This document shows, in pieces, positions 37,693 to 46,631 of a stretch of 64,000 nt of DNA (position 1 is the first letter of the stretch; the number at the start of each line of letters is the position of its first letter). Position numbers and translations under genes: made by a program. This DNA comes from an uncultured Veillonellaceae bacterium. Its GTDB lineage: Bacteria > Bacillota > Negativicutes > Veillonellales > Dialisteraceae. The stretch covers positions 1-64,000 of the forward strand of contig CASEBK010000035.1 of the NCBI GenBank assembly GCA_949286115.1, read 5' to 3'. The notes beneath the pieces are model-generated. The model ran no database searches, was not told where the DNA came from, and saw nothing but the letters and a program-made list of their open reading frames with translations.

Positions 37693-38381
37693 CTCTCCAA
37701 TACGTCTCCTTCCTTTTCGGGGATCCAAAGGGGCACGCTGCTGAAGCGCCAGCGGAACGCATACGACGGGCACCACCGGCTGCCGAAAGCGTGCATCGGC
37801 ACCAGAAGCTCTTTCACCGGCACGCGGGCCAGAAAGGCCGAGACGCCCCATTCCCGGGCGACAGCCTGCCTCGCATCTACGGGAAAGAACGCCACGTCCA
37901 CCGGGACGCCGGAGAGCATCTCCAGCTCTGCGAAATAGGCGTCCCTGGCCGCGCGGTTCTCCTCATCGTTCTCTCCGGCCCAGTGCCACCAGTTGAGATC
38001 GCCCGCATGAAAGATCGTCCGTGCCTCATGACGGATGAGGAACGAGCCGCCCTCATCGGTAGAACCGTACATGGAAACGGAAAGGCCGTCGGCCGCGGCC
38101 GCATCGCCCGGCTCCATAAGATGTACCTGTGGAAGCGGCCGCTTCGGCGCGCAGTCTTTATGCACGAAGTACCCTGCCGTGCGGTCCGCCCAGTCATAGA
38201 TGACGGGCTGAAAATGATCGCCGTGCGCATGGCTCACGAAGACATATACCGGCTTCTCTCCCGCCAGAAAAGGCGGAATGACCTTCGCCGGGTCCCGGTA
38301 CACGTCAAAGAGCAGCACGCAGTCGGAAAGCTCCATCAAAAAGCCGCTGTGGCTCAAAAAGAAAATGCGAAATGAGTCCAT
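37689..38381 (-). CDS. MBL-fold metal-dependent hydrolase (UlaG-like)
   Basis: A 230-residue metallo-beta-lactamase-fold protein with the metal motif SHAHGDHF, a second site near FHAGDLNWWHW, and a late His in MHAFGSRW. The N-terminal SHSGFLMELSDCVLLFD resembles the UlaG/YtkL subgroup, which includes phosphodiesterase-like and lactonase-like enzymes. The substrate is unknown. It is the first gene of the four-gene operon with the DUF445 pair and has an extended -10 promoter at 38423-38431. Confidence 0.88.
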   Translation of the reverse strand: MDSFRIFFLSHSGFLMELSDCVLLFDVYRDPAKVIPPFLAGEKPVYVFVSHAHGDHFQPVIYDWADRTAGYFVHKDCAPKRPLPQVHLMEPGDAAAADGLSVSMYGSTDEGGSFLIRHEARTIFHAGDLNWWHWAGENDEENRAARDAYFAELEMLSGVPVDVAFFPVDARQAVAREWGVSAFLARVPVKELLVPMHAFGSRWCPSYAFRWRFSSVPLWIPEKEGDVLER

Positions 38382-38422
38382 CGATCCTCCCGGACGTTTG
38401 TCCCATCGAAAATATTTTTCCT

Positions 38423-38431
38423 ATTATAGCA
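38423..38431 (-). promoter_or_regulatory. Extended -10 promoter of the MBL/DUF445 operon
   Basis: The minus strand reads TGCTATAAT about 45 bases upstream of the MBL ATG. No good -35 is present. It lies just beyond the yhaN terminator. Confidence 0.5.
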
Positions 38432-38444
38432 TACCGCCCATAGC

Positions 38445-38473
38445 AGCAGAAAAGCGGGCCTTTCGGTCCGCTT
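38445..38473 (-). terminator. Terminator after yhaN
   Basis: GCGGACC-GAAA-GGCCCGC (minus strand) is a stable tetraloop hairpin followed by TTTTCT, 5 bases after the stop of the ATPase gene. The U-tract is short. Confidence 0.6.
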
Positions 38474-38477
38474 CCCT

Positions 38478-41477
38478 TCAGCCGACTTCCCCGGCCGTGC
38501 TCATTTTTCCATTCCTCAGGCGGACGAAGGCGCCCGTCTGTTTCTCCCGCCCCACTTCTTCTGCCAGTCGCATGGTCTGCGCGTGACATGTGAAGAGGAA
38601 GATCTGCTGCTCTTTCCCAAGATCCATGAGGAAGCGCAGCGTTTCCTTCTGCCGCCCCTCATCGAACCGGACGAAAATGTCGTCGAGCACGATGGGCAGC
38701 GGCTCCAGCTGCCGACCAAAGGCCAGCGCCATGGAAAGGCGCAGCGCAAGGTACACCTGATCCCCCGTGCCGGACGACCAGAATCGGGCATCTTTCCGAT
38801 TGTGCATGCGGTCAGTGGTATACACGCTCTTTCCGTCTTCGCTCACGGCGAGCTGGTACCGTCCGCCTGTCATGGCCTGAAGAAATTCATTGGCCTTCTC
38901 TATGATTTTCGGCTGACGGCCTGTCTCGTACTGCTTCTGCGCCTTCTGCAGGAAATGCACGGCGTACATAGCAGTGAGCCATTCTTCCGCTGCATGGCGA
39001 AGATCGGCTTCGGTCTCTTCCTTCTCCTGCAGCGCCCGGGTGATGCGGTCGTCGCCGGCCAGACGGTAGAGCTCGTTCTCCGCCGCTCCCTGCTGTTTCT
39101 GCAGTTCGCCCAGCTGCGCCTGATCCGCGTCGATGGCGTCAAGGAGCTTTTTGTGCTTCTCCATCCACTCGTCATATTCTCCGCTCTCCAGAGCGCTCCA
39201 GAGCTTCGTGAACTCTTCTTCGCTTCCCGCGTAGAGGCGGATGTCCTTCCGCACGGACTCCCATTCTTTCGTGAGCTGGTCATGCTGCTCGTGAGCGGTG
39301 ACGCGTTCCGCAAACTCTTCGGCATTCTTCGCGTTCACCAGCGAGAACAGCGTCGTCACGCTCTTCTGACAGGAATCCCACTGGGCGTTCAGCTGGTCCA
39401 TTTCCTTCTGGTAGACGTCATGCTGCCGATTCTTCTCCGAGATAGCCTGCCACTCGAGCATGCGCTTCCGATTCTCCTCATAGATCTCGGCGATCGTCTC
39501 CGGCGAAGCTTCCACGGACATGCCGGCCGAACGAATGATAGAGAGCGCCCGCCGCACAAAAGCATCCAGCTTTTCCTGCGCCTTCTCGATGCGCACGTCG
39601 AGGATCTTTCCCGCCCCCTGTGCCGCATAGAGCTTCTGCCACTCCTCCTGAAGCGCGCTCAGATTATCCGCGCCGGTCTGGGGCAGATGATTTTTCGCGA
39701 GCCACGCATTCCAGCCATCGGCGGCGCGCTGCTTCTCTGCACGGAGCGATTCACCTTCGGTCTCCCATTTTTTGTGTTCATTCTTCTGCCGCTGGAGAGA
39801 TTCCTTTTTCCACGAGAGCGCCTGTGCCTCCGCCTGCGCCTTGTAAAAATCGGCCCGCTTCTGCTGGAGCGCATTGTGGAAGACCTGCAGGTCCTCTTCT
39901 TTTTCCGGCAGCGCGATGGGGAAATCTGCGGCAAGCTTGTCCCGCTCCTGCCGCAGCGCTTCTCTGGATGCGCGGAGCCGGTCCATGGCTTTTTCCTTCT
40001 GATGCGCTGCCCGGCTGTTCAGGAGGAAGCCTGCCACGGCAAGGACCGCGCCGGCTCCTGCGCCGTAGAGCGCGGCAAAGCCTGCGAAGGCCATGTAAAA
40101 CGCCGCCGCACCGCCCACGGCTCCGATGAGACCCGCTGCGCCCAGCCAGAACCACAGGGTGTACGTCTTCTCTTCCTTCTGGGCCAGAGCATTCCATTCT
40201 TCCTCAAGGTCCATCTCGCTGTGAAGGAGCGCTTCCGCCTGGTTCGCCTTTTCCTCGAATGCGTGCCACTCTTCTTCGGTCTGCTTCGGCGCTTCCTCTT
40301 CGCTGAAGTCCGCCTCTTCCACTTTCGGTTCCCGCTGCTCCCAGAAATGGAGCTCGTTATCCCTCACGGAGACGCTCTGCGCGAGCCTGCGCCCTTCTTC
40401 CCAGTTCACCATGGAAAATTCTTCGTCCGGCGAGATCATGCGGTCCCACAGAGGCAGGCTGTAGCCCATGTGCGCAAACTCCGCGCGCCACGCATTCTTT
40501 TCCTGCTTCAGCTCGTCCAGATCTTCGATGGTCTGGCTCCACTGACCGAGGTCGGTATAGAGCTTTTCCAGTGCATCCGAAGCGTCCGCCCAGGGAATGA
40601 TCTCTTCTTTGGCCTTCGGCGTGTATTCGTCGAGCTTTTTCTGCAGCTGCTCTCTCTGGTCGTGGATCACTTCCATGCGGCTCATGAGCTGGTTCCACTG
40701 CTCTTTGCCATTCTTTGGGAAAAGTTTCACCTGCTCGCTCAGGAGGAGCTGCCGCTTGATCTCCCGGGCGCGGGTGTAATATTTCCACGCGCCGAGCTTC
40801 TTCTCCAGCGCCTTGTCCTCGTCCTTCTCTTTCGCAAGGCGCGCGCCCGTCTCGGCGATCTCCTTTTTGATGGACGCCTGCTTCTTCTGCAGCTCCGCAA
40901 AGATCTCCTCCTGAGACGAGAGGCCGTCCAGCTCTGCCTGGACCGCTTTGAGGCGCTCCATGAGCTGATTGATCTTTCGGCGTCCCTGCACAGAGGGCAG
41001 AAGAAGCGCCTCCATCTCCCCGGAAAGTGCCGCCTTCGCGTCCGCCAGTTTATCGCCGCCCTGGATCATGAGGAAGCGGCTCCGCACGTCTTCCTGAGAG
41101 AGGAAGCCCGCCCCCTGCAGGTCTTCCAGACCGACGGCGAAGATCTTCTCGTACATGGCGCGGTTCAGTCCATGCCACCAGAGCGAAGGAAGCTCCTCCG
41201 CATAGGTCTCGCCCCGGCTGTCTTCAAACCAGCTCGTCTTCTCATCGCGGTGGACGCGCCAGGTCTCTCCGCCCTCCCGGACGAAGCCCATATTGCCCCG
41301 GCGTCCGTGCCACTGTCCCCGGCGATAGCCGAAGAGCATGTCCCGGATGAAATTCAGAAGCGTCGTCTTTCCGCTTTCATTTTCTCCCATGACGACCACC
41401 AGCTGGTCCTGCGCCGGCTTCCAGGATACATCCTGATAGATACCGTACTGCTGGAGCTGTAAATCAGTGATCTTCAT
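38478..41477 (-). CDS. yhaN: SMC-like AAA ATPase of the YhaN/SbcC type
   Basis: A 999-residue DNA-repair ATPase. The N-terminal half of an ABC/SMC head has Walker A GENESGKTTLL (about 34-44). Two long coiled-coil arms (about 165-450 and 510-860) flank a hydrophobic pair of helices (about 465-500, GLIGAVGGAAAFYMAFAGFAALYGAG region). The C-terminal head half has the signature FWSSGTGDQVYLALRLSMALA and Walker B LPIVLDDIFVRFD. The central hydrophobic hairpin, where SbcC/Rad50 has a zinc hook, is characteristic of YhaN. It overlaps the nuclease gene yhaO by 14 bp and probably forms a complex with it. The ATG at 41477 follows GGAGG. Confidence 0.9.
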   Translation of the reverse strand: MKITDLQLQQYGIYQDVSWKPAQDQLVVVMGENESGKTTLLNFIRDMLFGYRRGQWHGRRGNMGFVREGGETWRVHRDEKTSWFEDSRGETYAEELPSLWWHGLNRAMYEKIFAVGLEDLQGAGFLSQEDVRSRFLMIQGGDKLADAKAALSGEMEALLLPSVQGRRKINQLMERLKAVQAELDGLSSQEEIFAELQKKQASIKKEIAETGARLAKEKDEDKALEKKLGAWKYYTRAREIKRQLLLSEQVKLFPKNGKEQWNQLMSRMEVIHDQREQLQKKLDEYTPKAKEEIIPWADASDALEKLYTDLGQWSQTIEDLDELKQEKNAWRAEFAHMGYSLPLWDRMISPDEEFSMVNWEEGRRLAQSVSVRDNELHFWEQREPKVEEADFSEEEAPKQTEEEWHAFEEKANQAEALLHSEMDLEEEWNALAQKEEKTYTLWFWLGAAGLIGAVGGAAAFYMAFAGFAALYGAGAGAVLAVAGFLLNSRAAHQKEKAMDRLRASREALRQERDKLAADFPIALPEKEEDLQVFHNALQQKRADFYKAQAEAQALSWKKESLQRQKNEHKKWETEGESLRAEKQRAADGWNAWLAKNHLPQTGADNLSALQEEWQKLYAAQGAGKILDVRIEKAQEKLDAFVRRALSIIRSAGMSVEASPETIAEIYEENRKRMLEWQAISEKNRQHDVYQKEMDQLNAQWDSCQKSVTTLFSLVNAKNAEEFAERVTAHEQHDQLTKEWESVRKDIRLYAGSEEEFTKLWSALESGEYDEWMEKHKKLLDAIDADQAQLGELQKQQGAAENELYRLAGDDRITRALQEKEETEADLRHAAEEWLTAMYAVHFLQKAQKQYETGRQPKIIEKANEFLQAMTGGRYQLAVSEDGKSVYTTDRMHNRKDARFWSSGTGDQVYLALRLSMALAFGRQLEPLPIVLDDIFVRFDEGRQKETLRFLMDLGKEQQIFLFTCHAQTMRLAEEVGREKQTGAFVRLRNGKMSTAGEVG

Positions 41478-42741
41478 CCGCATCCTCCTCTGCCAGCAAT
41501 TCCGCCCCCATGAGCTCCGCTTTCCGGAACGCCCGGAGAAGCATTTCATCATCTGCCAGGGCCAGCACCGCAGGCATCTTCTTCATCTCCGGCTGTTCTT
41601 CTGCGATCTGCCGGAGCGCTTCCGCCAGCTTCACCTTCGGGAGCTCTGCCGTCTCATCATAAGCGCGCAGGTAATCCCCCAGCACATCCGGCAGCTGCCG
41701 CCGTTCTGCCAAGTCGATCGCCGGCTTCGTCTCATCTTCGACGCGGCTGAAATATGTGAAGATGTGGCGGAACTGCTCTTTCTCATTGAGCGCCTGCAAA
41801 ATAAATTCCCGCCCGGATTCGGAGGCGGCCGCCCGATGGAGCGGTCCCCGTCCGCGCAGGATGAGCCGGGCAATGTTCGGCCGTCCAGTGAGCTCTTTGA
41901 GAGCCGCCCGCTGCCGCATGATCTCCCGCAGCAGGGCCTCCTGATCGGAGTACGCGCTGATATCCACGGGCATATCGAGCCAGCGTACCGCATCGGTCTC
42001 CATGAACTTGAGCGTCACCGTCCCGTAAGCCCCCACGTCCACGAGATAGCATCCCCGCGGACCGGTCTCGGTCAAATCGAGCCCCTGGGTATTGCCCGGG
42101 TAGACCACATGAGGAGACTCGCTCACGATCTTTCGCGTATGTATATGTCCCAGAGCCCAGTAGTCCATCTTCGTCTCTGTCAGGTCGTCCAGCGAACACG
42201 GCGCATAGGGACTGCCTTCGCCGCCCATGTCCGTATGAAGCATGGCGATGGCAAAACCGTCGTTTTCTTTCCGCTGAAACATCTTTGCCAGATTGTCCTT
42301 CACATGGCGCGCACCGTAGCTCACGCCGTAGATCGTCGCGGCGAGCTCACCGTCCACCATGAGCGGCACTGCTTCCACTTTTTCCGAAGAGAAGATATGG
42401 ACGGATGGAGGAAGCGGAATGTCGGCGCGCCAAGCTTCATCCGGATCGTGATTGCCGTGCACGATGAAGACCTGGATGCCGTGCTGCGCCGCCCGGTACA
42501 GCTCCCGGGCAAAGGCCATCTGCGCCGCCAGGCTGTGATGGTCACTGTTGTACACATCGCCTGTGATGAGGATCGCATCCGCATGGCTGTCCGCCGCGAT
42601 GTCCACCACCTTTTCAAACGCGGCAAACGTCGCTTTCCCGATGGCTTCCGTCCACGGTCCCTTGTCCCCCGCGCGCAGTCCGTGAAAGGGCTCGCCCAGA
42701 TGAAGATCGGCGCAGTGCACAAAAGAAAAATGCTTTCCCAT
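41464..42741 (-). CDS. yhaO: DNA repair exonuclease, SbcD/YhaO type
   Basis: A 425-residue Mre11-like metallophosphoesterase with the motifs HCADLHLGEPF, ITGDVYNSDHHS, VHGNHDPDE, LHTDMGGEGSPY and GHIHTRKI, all metal ligands present. The C-terminal about 150 residues form the cap and the region that binds the ATPase. It pairs with the downstream SMC-like protein, as in Bacillus yhaO-yhaN. The ATG at 42741 has GGAGGAG upstream; a TACAAT -10 is visible at 42785-42790. The pair is separated from the alaS operon by a terminator. Confidence 0.92.
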   Translation of the reverse strand: MGKHFSFVHCADLHLGEPFHGLRAGDKGPWTEAIGKATFAAFEKVVDIAADSHADAILITGDVYNSDHHSLAAQMAFARELYRAAQHGIQVFIVHGNHDPDEAWRADIPLPPSVHIFSSEKVEAVPLMVDGELAATIYGVSYGARHVKDNLAKMFQRKENDGFAIAMLHTDMGGEGSPYAPCSLDDLTETKMDYWALGHIHTRKIVSESPHVVYPGNTQGLDLTETGPRGCYLVDVGAYGTVTLKFMETDAVRWLDMPVDISAYSDQEALLREIMRQRAALKELTGRPNIARLILRGRGPLHRAAASESGREFILQALNEKEQFRHIFTYFSRVEDETKPAIDLAERRQLPDVLGDYLRAYDETAELPKVKLAEALRQIAEEQPEMKKMPAVLALADDEMLLRAFRKAELMGAELLAEEDADEDH

Positions 42742-42888
42742 AACTCCTCCTGCAATCGTCCTTATGTTCAGATAGTCTTTTTTTATTGTACCATATCTGA
42801 AAATAGGCACACAGAGCCTGCGTCCACTTTCGCTCCTTCGCCGCTTGCAGCGTGCTTATGCGCAGGGGACACGTCTGTTTGGAGGCAC

Positions 42889-42917
42889 GCAAAAAGCGGA
42901 GCCTCTGCCCCGCTTTT
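42889..42917 (-). terminator. Terminator of the alaS-ireB-ruvX-DUF1292 operon
   Basis: AAAGCGG and CCGCTTT (minus strand) form a stem around a GC-rich 10-base loop and are followed by TTGC, just after the DUF1292 stop. Confidence 0.7.
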
Positions 42918-42921
42918 CCTT

Positions 42922-43191
42922 TTACATCTCGTTGTAGATGGCTTCCACTGCATCGTACTCTTCATCGGTGGGCGGCACGTATTCCGCCTCGCCGTTCTCG
43001 TCCGTATCGATGCGGGCCAGAATAATCTCCGGCTCCTTCGTATCCGATTCCGACTCCGGAATGGAGACGAGCACCGCAAATTCTTTCCCGTCATAGGGAA
43101 TGACTACGTCCTGCGCGAAGTCCTGTTCGCTGCCGTCCGGCCCGGTGATCGTCACAACGATCGGTTCTTCCATATTGTCTACCATGTCCAT
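42922..43191 (-). CDS. DUF1292 family protein (YrzB-like)
   Basis: An 89-residue very acidic protein matching DUF1292: TITGPDGSE near the start, FAVLVSIP in the middle, EIILARI, and a final DEEYDAVEAIYNEM. Its function is unknown. The placement after alaS-ireB-ruvX is the standard Firmicute order, and it is translated from an ATG three bases after the ruvX stop region. It is the last gene of the operon. Confidence 0.92.
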   Translation of the reverse strand: MDMVDNMEEPIVVTITGPDGSEQDFAQDVVIPYDGKEFAVLVSIPESESDTKEPEIILARIDTDENGEAEYVPPTDEEYDAVEAIYNEM

Positions 43192-43194
43192 ACC

Positions 43195-43617
43195 TCATTT
43201 CTGACGAGCGCGCCAGTCCAGGTACCCCTGAAGGATCGCGACGGCCGCCATCTTATCAATCACCTGTTTCCGCTTTTTCCGGCTGACGTCGGCGGCGATG
43301 AGCTCTTTCTGCGCCATCACCGTGGTGAGCCGTTCGTCCCAGAAAGCCTGCTCGATCTGCGGGAACGCTTCTTTCAGCGCCGCCGCAAATTCTTCTGTCC
43401 GTTCAGCGCGCATGCCCTTCGTGCCATTCATATTGAGCGGCATGCCGAGCACGAAGCGCTCCACTTCATAGGCCTTCACCAGTTCGCCAAGGCGCTGGAA
43501 ATCTTTCTCTCGCGTGGTGTGCCGGATGGTCTCGACACCCTGTGCCGTCCACCCGAAAGGATCGCTCACGGAGACGCCGATGGTCTGCGAGCCCACATCC
43601 AGTCCCATGATCCGCAT
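43195..43617 (-). CDS. ruvX: RuvX/YqgF, putative pre-16S rRNA nuclease
   Basis: A 140-residue RNase H-like nuclease with the N-terminal [12 protein letters not shown] strand carrying the first catalytic Asp, [12 protein letters not shown] in the middle, [10 protein letters not shown] with the catalytic Glu, and a final ILQGYLDWR. The family processes the 5' end of 16S rRNA and was earlier thought to be a Holliday-junction resolvase. It starts one base after the ireB stop and is coupled to DUF1292. Confidence 0.94.
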   Translation of the reverse strand: MRIMGLDVGSQTIGVSVSDPFGWTAQGVETIRHTTREKDFQRLGELVKAYEVERFVLGMPLNMNGTKGMRAERTEEFAAALKEAFPQIEQAFWDERLTTVMAQKELIAADVSRKKRKQVIDKMAAVAILQGYLDWRARQK

Positions 43618-43618
43618 C

Positions 43619-43885
43619 TTACAGACCTTTGTTCTTCACGTAATACCGGATCAGCTCTTCCATGAGCTCGTCCCGTTCGATGGAGGATACGATCTTCCGC
43701 GCATCATGACGGCTCGTGATGTACGTGAGCTCACCGGACAGCAGATAGCCCACGAGCTGTGCCGTCGGGTTATGCCCTGCCTCTTTCAGCGCGCCGTACA
43801 CCACCTGGAGGATCAGCGCCGCCCGCGTATTTTCGCCTTCATCGGCCCCTTTGCTGAATAAAATGGTTTCATCTGAGACTGCCAT
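43619..43885 (-). CDS. IreB family regulatory phosphoprotein
   Basis: An 88-residue DUF965 protein starting [10 protein letters not shown], with the conserved [33 protein letters not shown] block and the [23 protein letters not shown] end. In Enterococcus IreB is phosphorylated by the Ser/Thr kinase IreK at a threonine near the N-terminus; Thr7 is a candidate here. No such kinase gene is in the window. It lies between alaS and ruvX as in most Firmicutes. Confidence 0.94.
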   Translation of the reverse strand: MAVSDETILFSKGADEGENTRAALILQVVYGALKEAGHNPTAQLVGYLLSGELTYITSRHDARKIVSSIERDELMEELIRYYVKNKGL

Positions 43886-43897
43886 GGCTGTCCCTCC

Positions 43898-46504
43898 TTA
43901 CTGAATCATCGCGGTGATGGCTTCTTTGCCTGCCTGGACCGCTTCGGCGAGCTTCGACGGATCTTTGCCGCCAGCCTGAGCCATGCCCGGCTTGCCGCCG
44001 CCGCCGCCGCCGCAGATCTTCGCCGCAGCCGAGACCACTTTGCCCATATGGACGCCCGCCTTGACGGCTTCCTCAGAAGCCATGCCGACCAGATGCACCT
44101 TGCCATCGGAGACGGCTCCCAGGATGCACGCCGATGCAGGCACTCTGGCCCGGATGAGGTCAGCCGCTCTGCGAAGCTCATCCATGCCGTCCGCCGCGAC
44201 CACCGCGCCGATGCAGGTGACGCCGTTCTTTTCCGTCCCGCTCCGCAGGATCTCATCCACACGGCTTTTCATCATCTGCTGCTTGAGCTTTGCATTTTCT
44301 GCTTCCGCTGCCTTGAGAGCGGCTAGCGTCTTTTCGATCTTTTCTTTCAGTTCTTCCGGTTTGCCTTTCACGAGCTCTGCCGCTTCGGCGATGAGCGCCC
44401 GGTCGTGGACGGTCGATTCATAAGCGGCCTGCCCGGTGATCGCTTCGATGCGGCGCACGCCGGAACCGATGCCGCCTTCGCTCACGATGCGGAAAAGGCC
44501 CAGTTCACCGGTGTTCTTCACATGAGAGCCGCCGCACAGTTCCATGCTGAAATCCCCGATGGTGACCACCCGCACGATATCGCCGTATTTTTCACCGAAG
44601 AGCGCCATCGCTCCCAGCTTCTTTGCTTCTTCAATGGGCATCTCCCGGAAAGAGAGCTCCGTCCCTTTGCGGATCTCCGCATTGACGAGCGCTTCCGTCT
44701 GCCGGATCTGCTCTGCCGTCATCGCTTCCGGCCAGGTGAAATCGAAACGGAGCCGGTCCGGAAGGACGAGGGATCCCGCCTGATTCACCGTCTTGCCCAG
44801 CACTTTTTTCAGCGCGGCTTGGAGGAGATGCGTGCCCGTATGGTTCCGAGCGAGCGCTTCCCGGCGTTCCCGATCGACCACCGCCATGACGGTCTCGCCT
44901 TCGGAGATCGTCCCTTCTTCTACGACACCGATGAGATATTCGATGCCGTCAGGCAGTTTTTTCGCATCGTCTACGCGGATGACGCCTTCTGCCGCAGTGA
45001 GCCGGCCGGTGTCGCCCACCTGCCCGCCGCCTTCGGCGTGGAAAGGATTGTTCTGAAGGACGACCGTCACTTCTTCGCCGTCCGCCGCCTCATGGATCTC
45101 TTTGCCTTCTTTGCCGAGAAGGAGAAGCGTCGTCTCGCCGTCCCGATCGTCCGCCGTGAGCGCAGCCGGATCGAGCTTCGTCGTATCCGGCGTAGCCACC
45201 TTCATGGAAACCTTCACACGGGCCGCGCGCGCCCGTTTCTTCTGTTCTTCCATGGACGCTTCGAATCCCTTTTCATCGATGTCCATGCCCTGTTCTCCGG
45301 CGATCTCCTTCGTGAGTTCCCACGGGAAACCATACGTATCGTAGAGCTTGAACACGTCCGCCCCGGGCAGGACATGCTGCTGTTTCTTCTTCTGGTCTTC
45401 GATCATCTCCGAGAGCAGGTCCGTCCCGGCATTGAGCGTCGTCTGGAAGCGCTGCTCTTCCGTACCGGCGATCTTTTTGATGAAGTCCTGCTTCTCGATG
45501 AGCTCCGGATAGGCCGGGCTCATCATCTGCACCACCTCGTCGATCATCTGGCCGATGAAAGGACCTTCGATGCCGAGGAGCTTGCCGTGGCGCACCGCCC
45601 GGCGGAGGATGCGGCGGAGCACGTAGCCGCGCCCTTCATTGGAAGGAAGCACGCCGTCGCCGATCATGTTCGTGAGCGCGCGGGCATGGTCGGAGATGAC
45701 TTTCAACGAAACGTCAGACGCTGCGCCCGCGCCGTAAGCGGTATGAGCCAGTGCCGCCGCCCGTTCGATGATGGGGAAGAACAGATCCGTCTCAAAATTG
45801 TTCTTTTTATGCTGCATCACAGCGGCGAGACGCTCCAGCCCCGCGCCGGTGTCGATGTTCTTTTTTGCCAGCGGCAGGTACGAACCGTCTTTCTGCCGAT
45901 CGAACTGACTGAATACGAGGTTCCAGATCTCCAGGAAACGGTCGCCGTCGCCGCCCATCTGATTTTCCGGATCGGTGCCGAATTCTTCGCCCTGATCGTA
46001 GAAGATCTCCGAGTCCGGACCGCAAGGGCCCTCGCCGATCTCCCAGAAATTGTCGCTCATGGGATAGATATGATCTTCCGGCACGCCGATCATCTTATGC
46101 CAATAGTCGTGCGCTTCCTGATCGTCGGGATAAATGGTGACGTAGAGACGCTCTTTTTCAAGCTTGAGCACCTCCGTCAGAAATTCCCAAGCCCAGGTGA
46201 TGGCTTCTTTTTTGAAATAGTCGCCGAAGGAGAAGTTCCCCAGCATTTCAAAGAACGTATGATGACGCGCGGTATGACCGACGTTTTCGATATCGCCGGT
46301 GCGGATGCATTTCTGGCTCGTGGTGACGCGATGACGGGGCGGCTCCACTTTGCCTGTGAAAAAGGGTTTCAGGGGCGCCATGCCCGCGCCGATCAGGAGC
46401 AGGCTCGGGTCGTTCTGCGGGATCAGGGAATAACTGGGCAGTCTCAGATGCCCCTTCGATTCAAAAAATGAAAGATAATTCTCTCGGATATCATTGCCTT
46501 TCAT
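43898..46504 (-). CDS. alaS: Alanyl-tRNA synthetase
   Basis: An 868-residue class II synthetase. The catalytic domain starts MKGNDIRENYLSFFESKGH and includes the motif 2 region SQKCIRTGDIENVGHTARHH. A tRNA-recognition region follows, then the editing domain with the zinc ligands NHTGTHLL and ELCGGSHV, and the C-Ala domain with a Gly-rich GGGGGGKPGMAQAGG. All catalytic and editing landmarks are intact. It heads the alaS-ireB-ruvX-DUF1292 operon from a promoter at 46550-46578. No T-box leader is present. Confidence 0.97.
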   Translation of the reverse strand: MKGNDIRENYLSFFESKGHLRLPSYSLIPQNDPSLLLIGAGMAPLKPFFTGKVEPPRHRVTTSQKCIRTGDIENVGHTARHHTFFEMLGNFSFGDYFKKEAITWAWEFLTEVLKLEKERLYVTIYPDDQEAHDYWHKMIGVPEDHIYPMSDNFWEIGEGPCGPDSEIFYDQGEEFGTDPENQMGGDGDRFLEIWNLVFSQFDRQKDGSYLPLAKKNIDTGAGLERLAAVMQHKKNNFETDLFFPIIERAAALAHTAYGAGAASDVSLKVISDHARALTNMIGDGVLPSNEGRGYVLRRILRRAVRHGKLLGIEGPFIGQMIDEVVQMMSPAYPELIEKQDFIKKIAGTEEQRFQTTLNAGTDLLSEMIEDQKKKQQHVLPGADVFKLYDTYGFPWELTKEIAGEQGMDIDEKGFEASMEEQKKRARAARVKVSMKVATPDTTKLDPAALTADDRDGETTLLLLGKEGKEIHEAADGEEVTVVLQNNPFHAEGGGQVGDTGRLTAAEGVIRVDDAKKLPDGIEYLIGVVEEGTISEGETVMAVVDRERREALARNHTGTHLLQAALKKVLGKTVNQAGSLVLPDRLRFDFTWPEAMTAEQIRQTEALVNAEIRKGTELSFREMPIEEAKKLGAMALFGEKYGDIVRVVTIGDFSMELCGGSHVKNTGELGLFRIVSEGGIGSGVRRIEAITGQAAYESTVHDRALIAEAAELVKGKPEELKEKIEKTLAALKAAEAENAKLKQQMMKSRVDEILRSGTEKNGVTCIGAVVAADGMDELRRAADLIRARVPASACILGAVSDGKVHLVGMASEEAVKAGVHMGKVVSAAAKICGGGGGGKPGMAQAGGKDPSKLAEAVQAGKEAITAMIQ

Positions 46505-46549
46505 TCTATTCCTCCTTATACCGTATACGGTGACAGATTCAGTATTTCA

Positions 46550-46578
46550 ATTATACACGACTCATTCTGGCAGGTAAA
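46550..46578 (-). promoter_or_regulatory. Promoter of alaS
   Basis: TTTACC (46573-46578) and TATAAT (46550-46555) are 17 bases apart on the minus strand. The -35 overlaps the U-tract of the preceding terminator. The leader is about 40 bases, too short for a T-box. Confidence 0.65.
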
Positions 46579-46626
46579 GAAAAGACGCGGTCCCCGGCGC
46601 CCTGGCAGGCACCCAAAGACCGCGTC
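46573..46626 (-). terminator. Terminator after the LUD-domain gene
   Basis: GACGCGGTC and GACCGCGTC (arms 46618-46626 and 46584-46592) enclose a GC-rich 25-base loop that can pair further, followed by TTTTCTTT. Confidence 0.9.
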
Positions 46627-46631
46627 CCAGC

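Noticed and set aside
37394..37762. Long N-terminal extension of DUF445 copy 1
   Set aside because: It would overlap the small membrane protein gene in another frame. The TTG start gives a length identical to the paralog.
46505..46580. T-box leader upstream of alaS (and of hisS, aspS)
   Set aside because: The alaS leader is only about 40 bases, and the hisS-aspS gap has no specifier stem or UGGN sequence.
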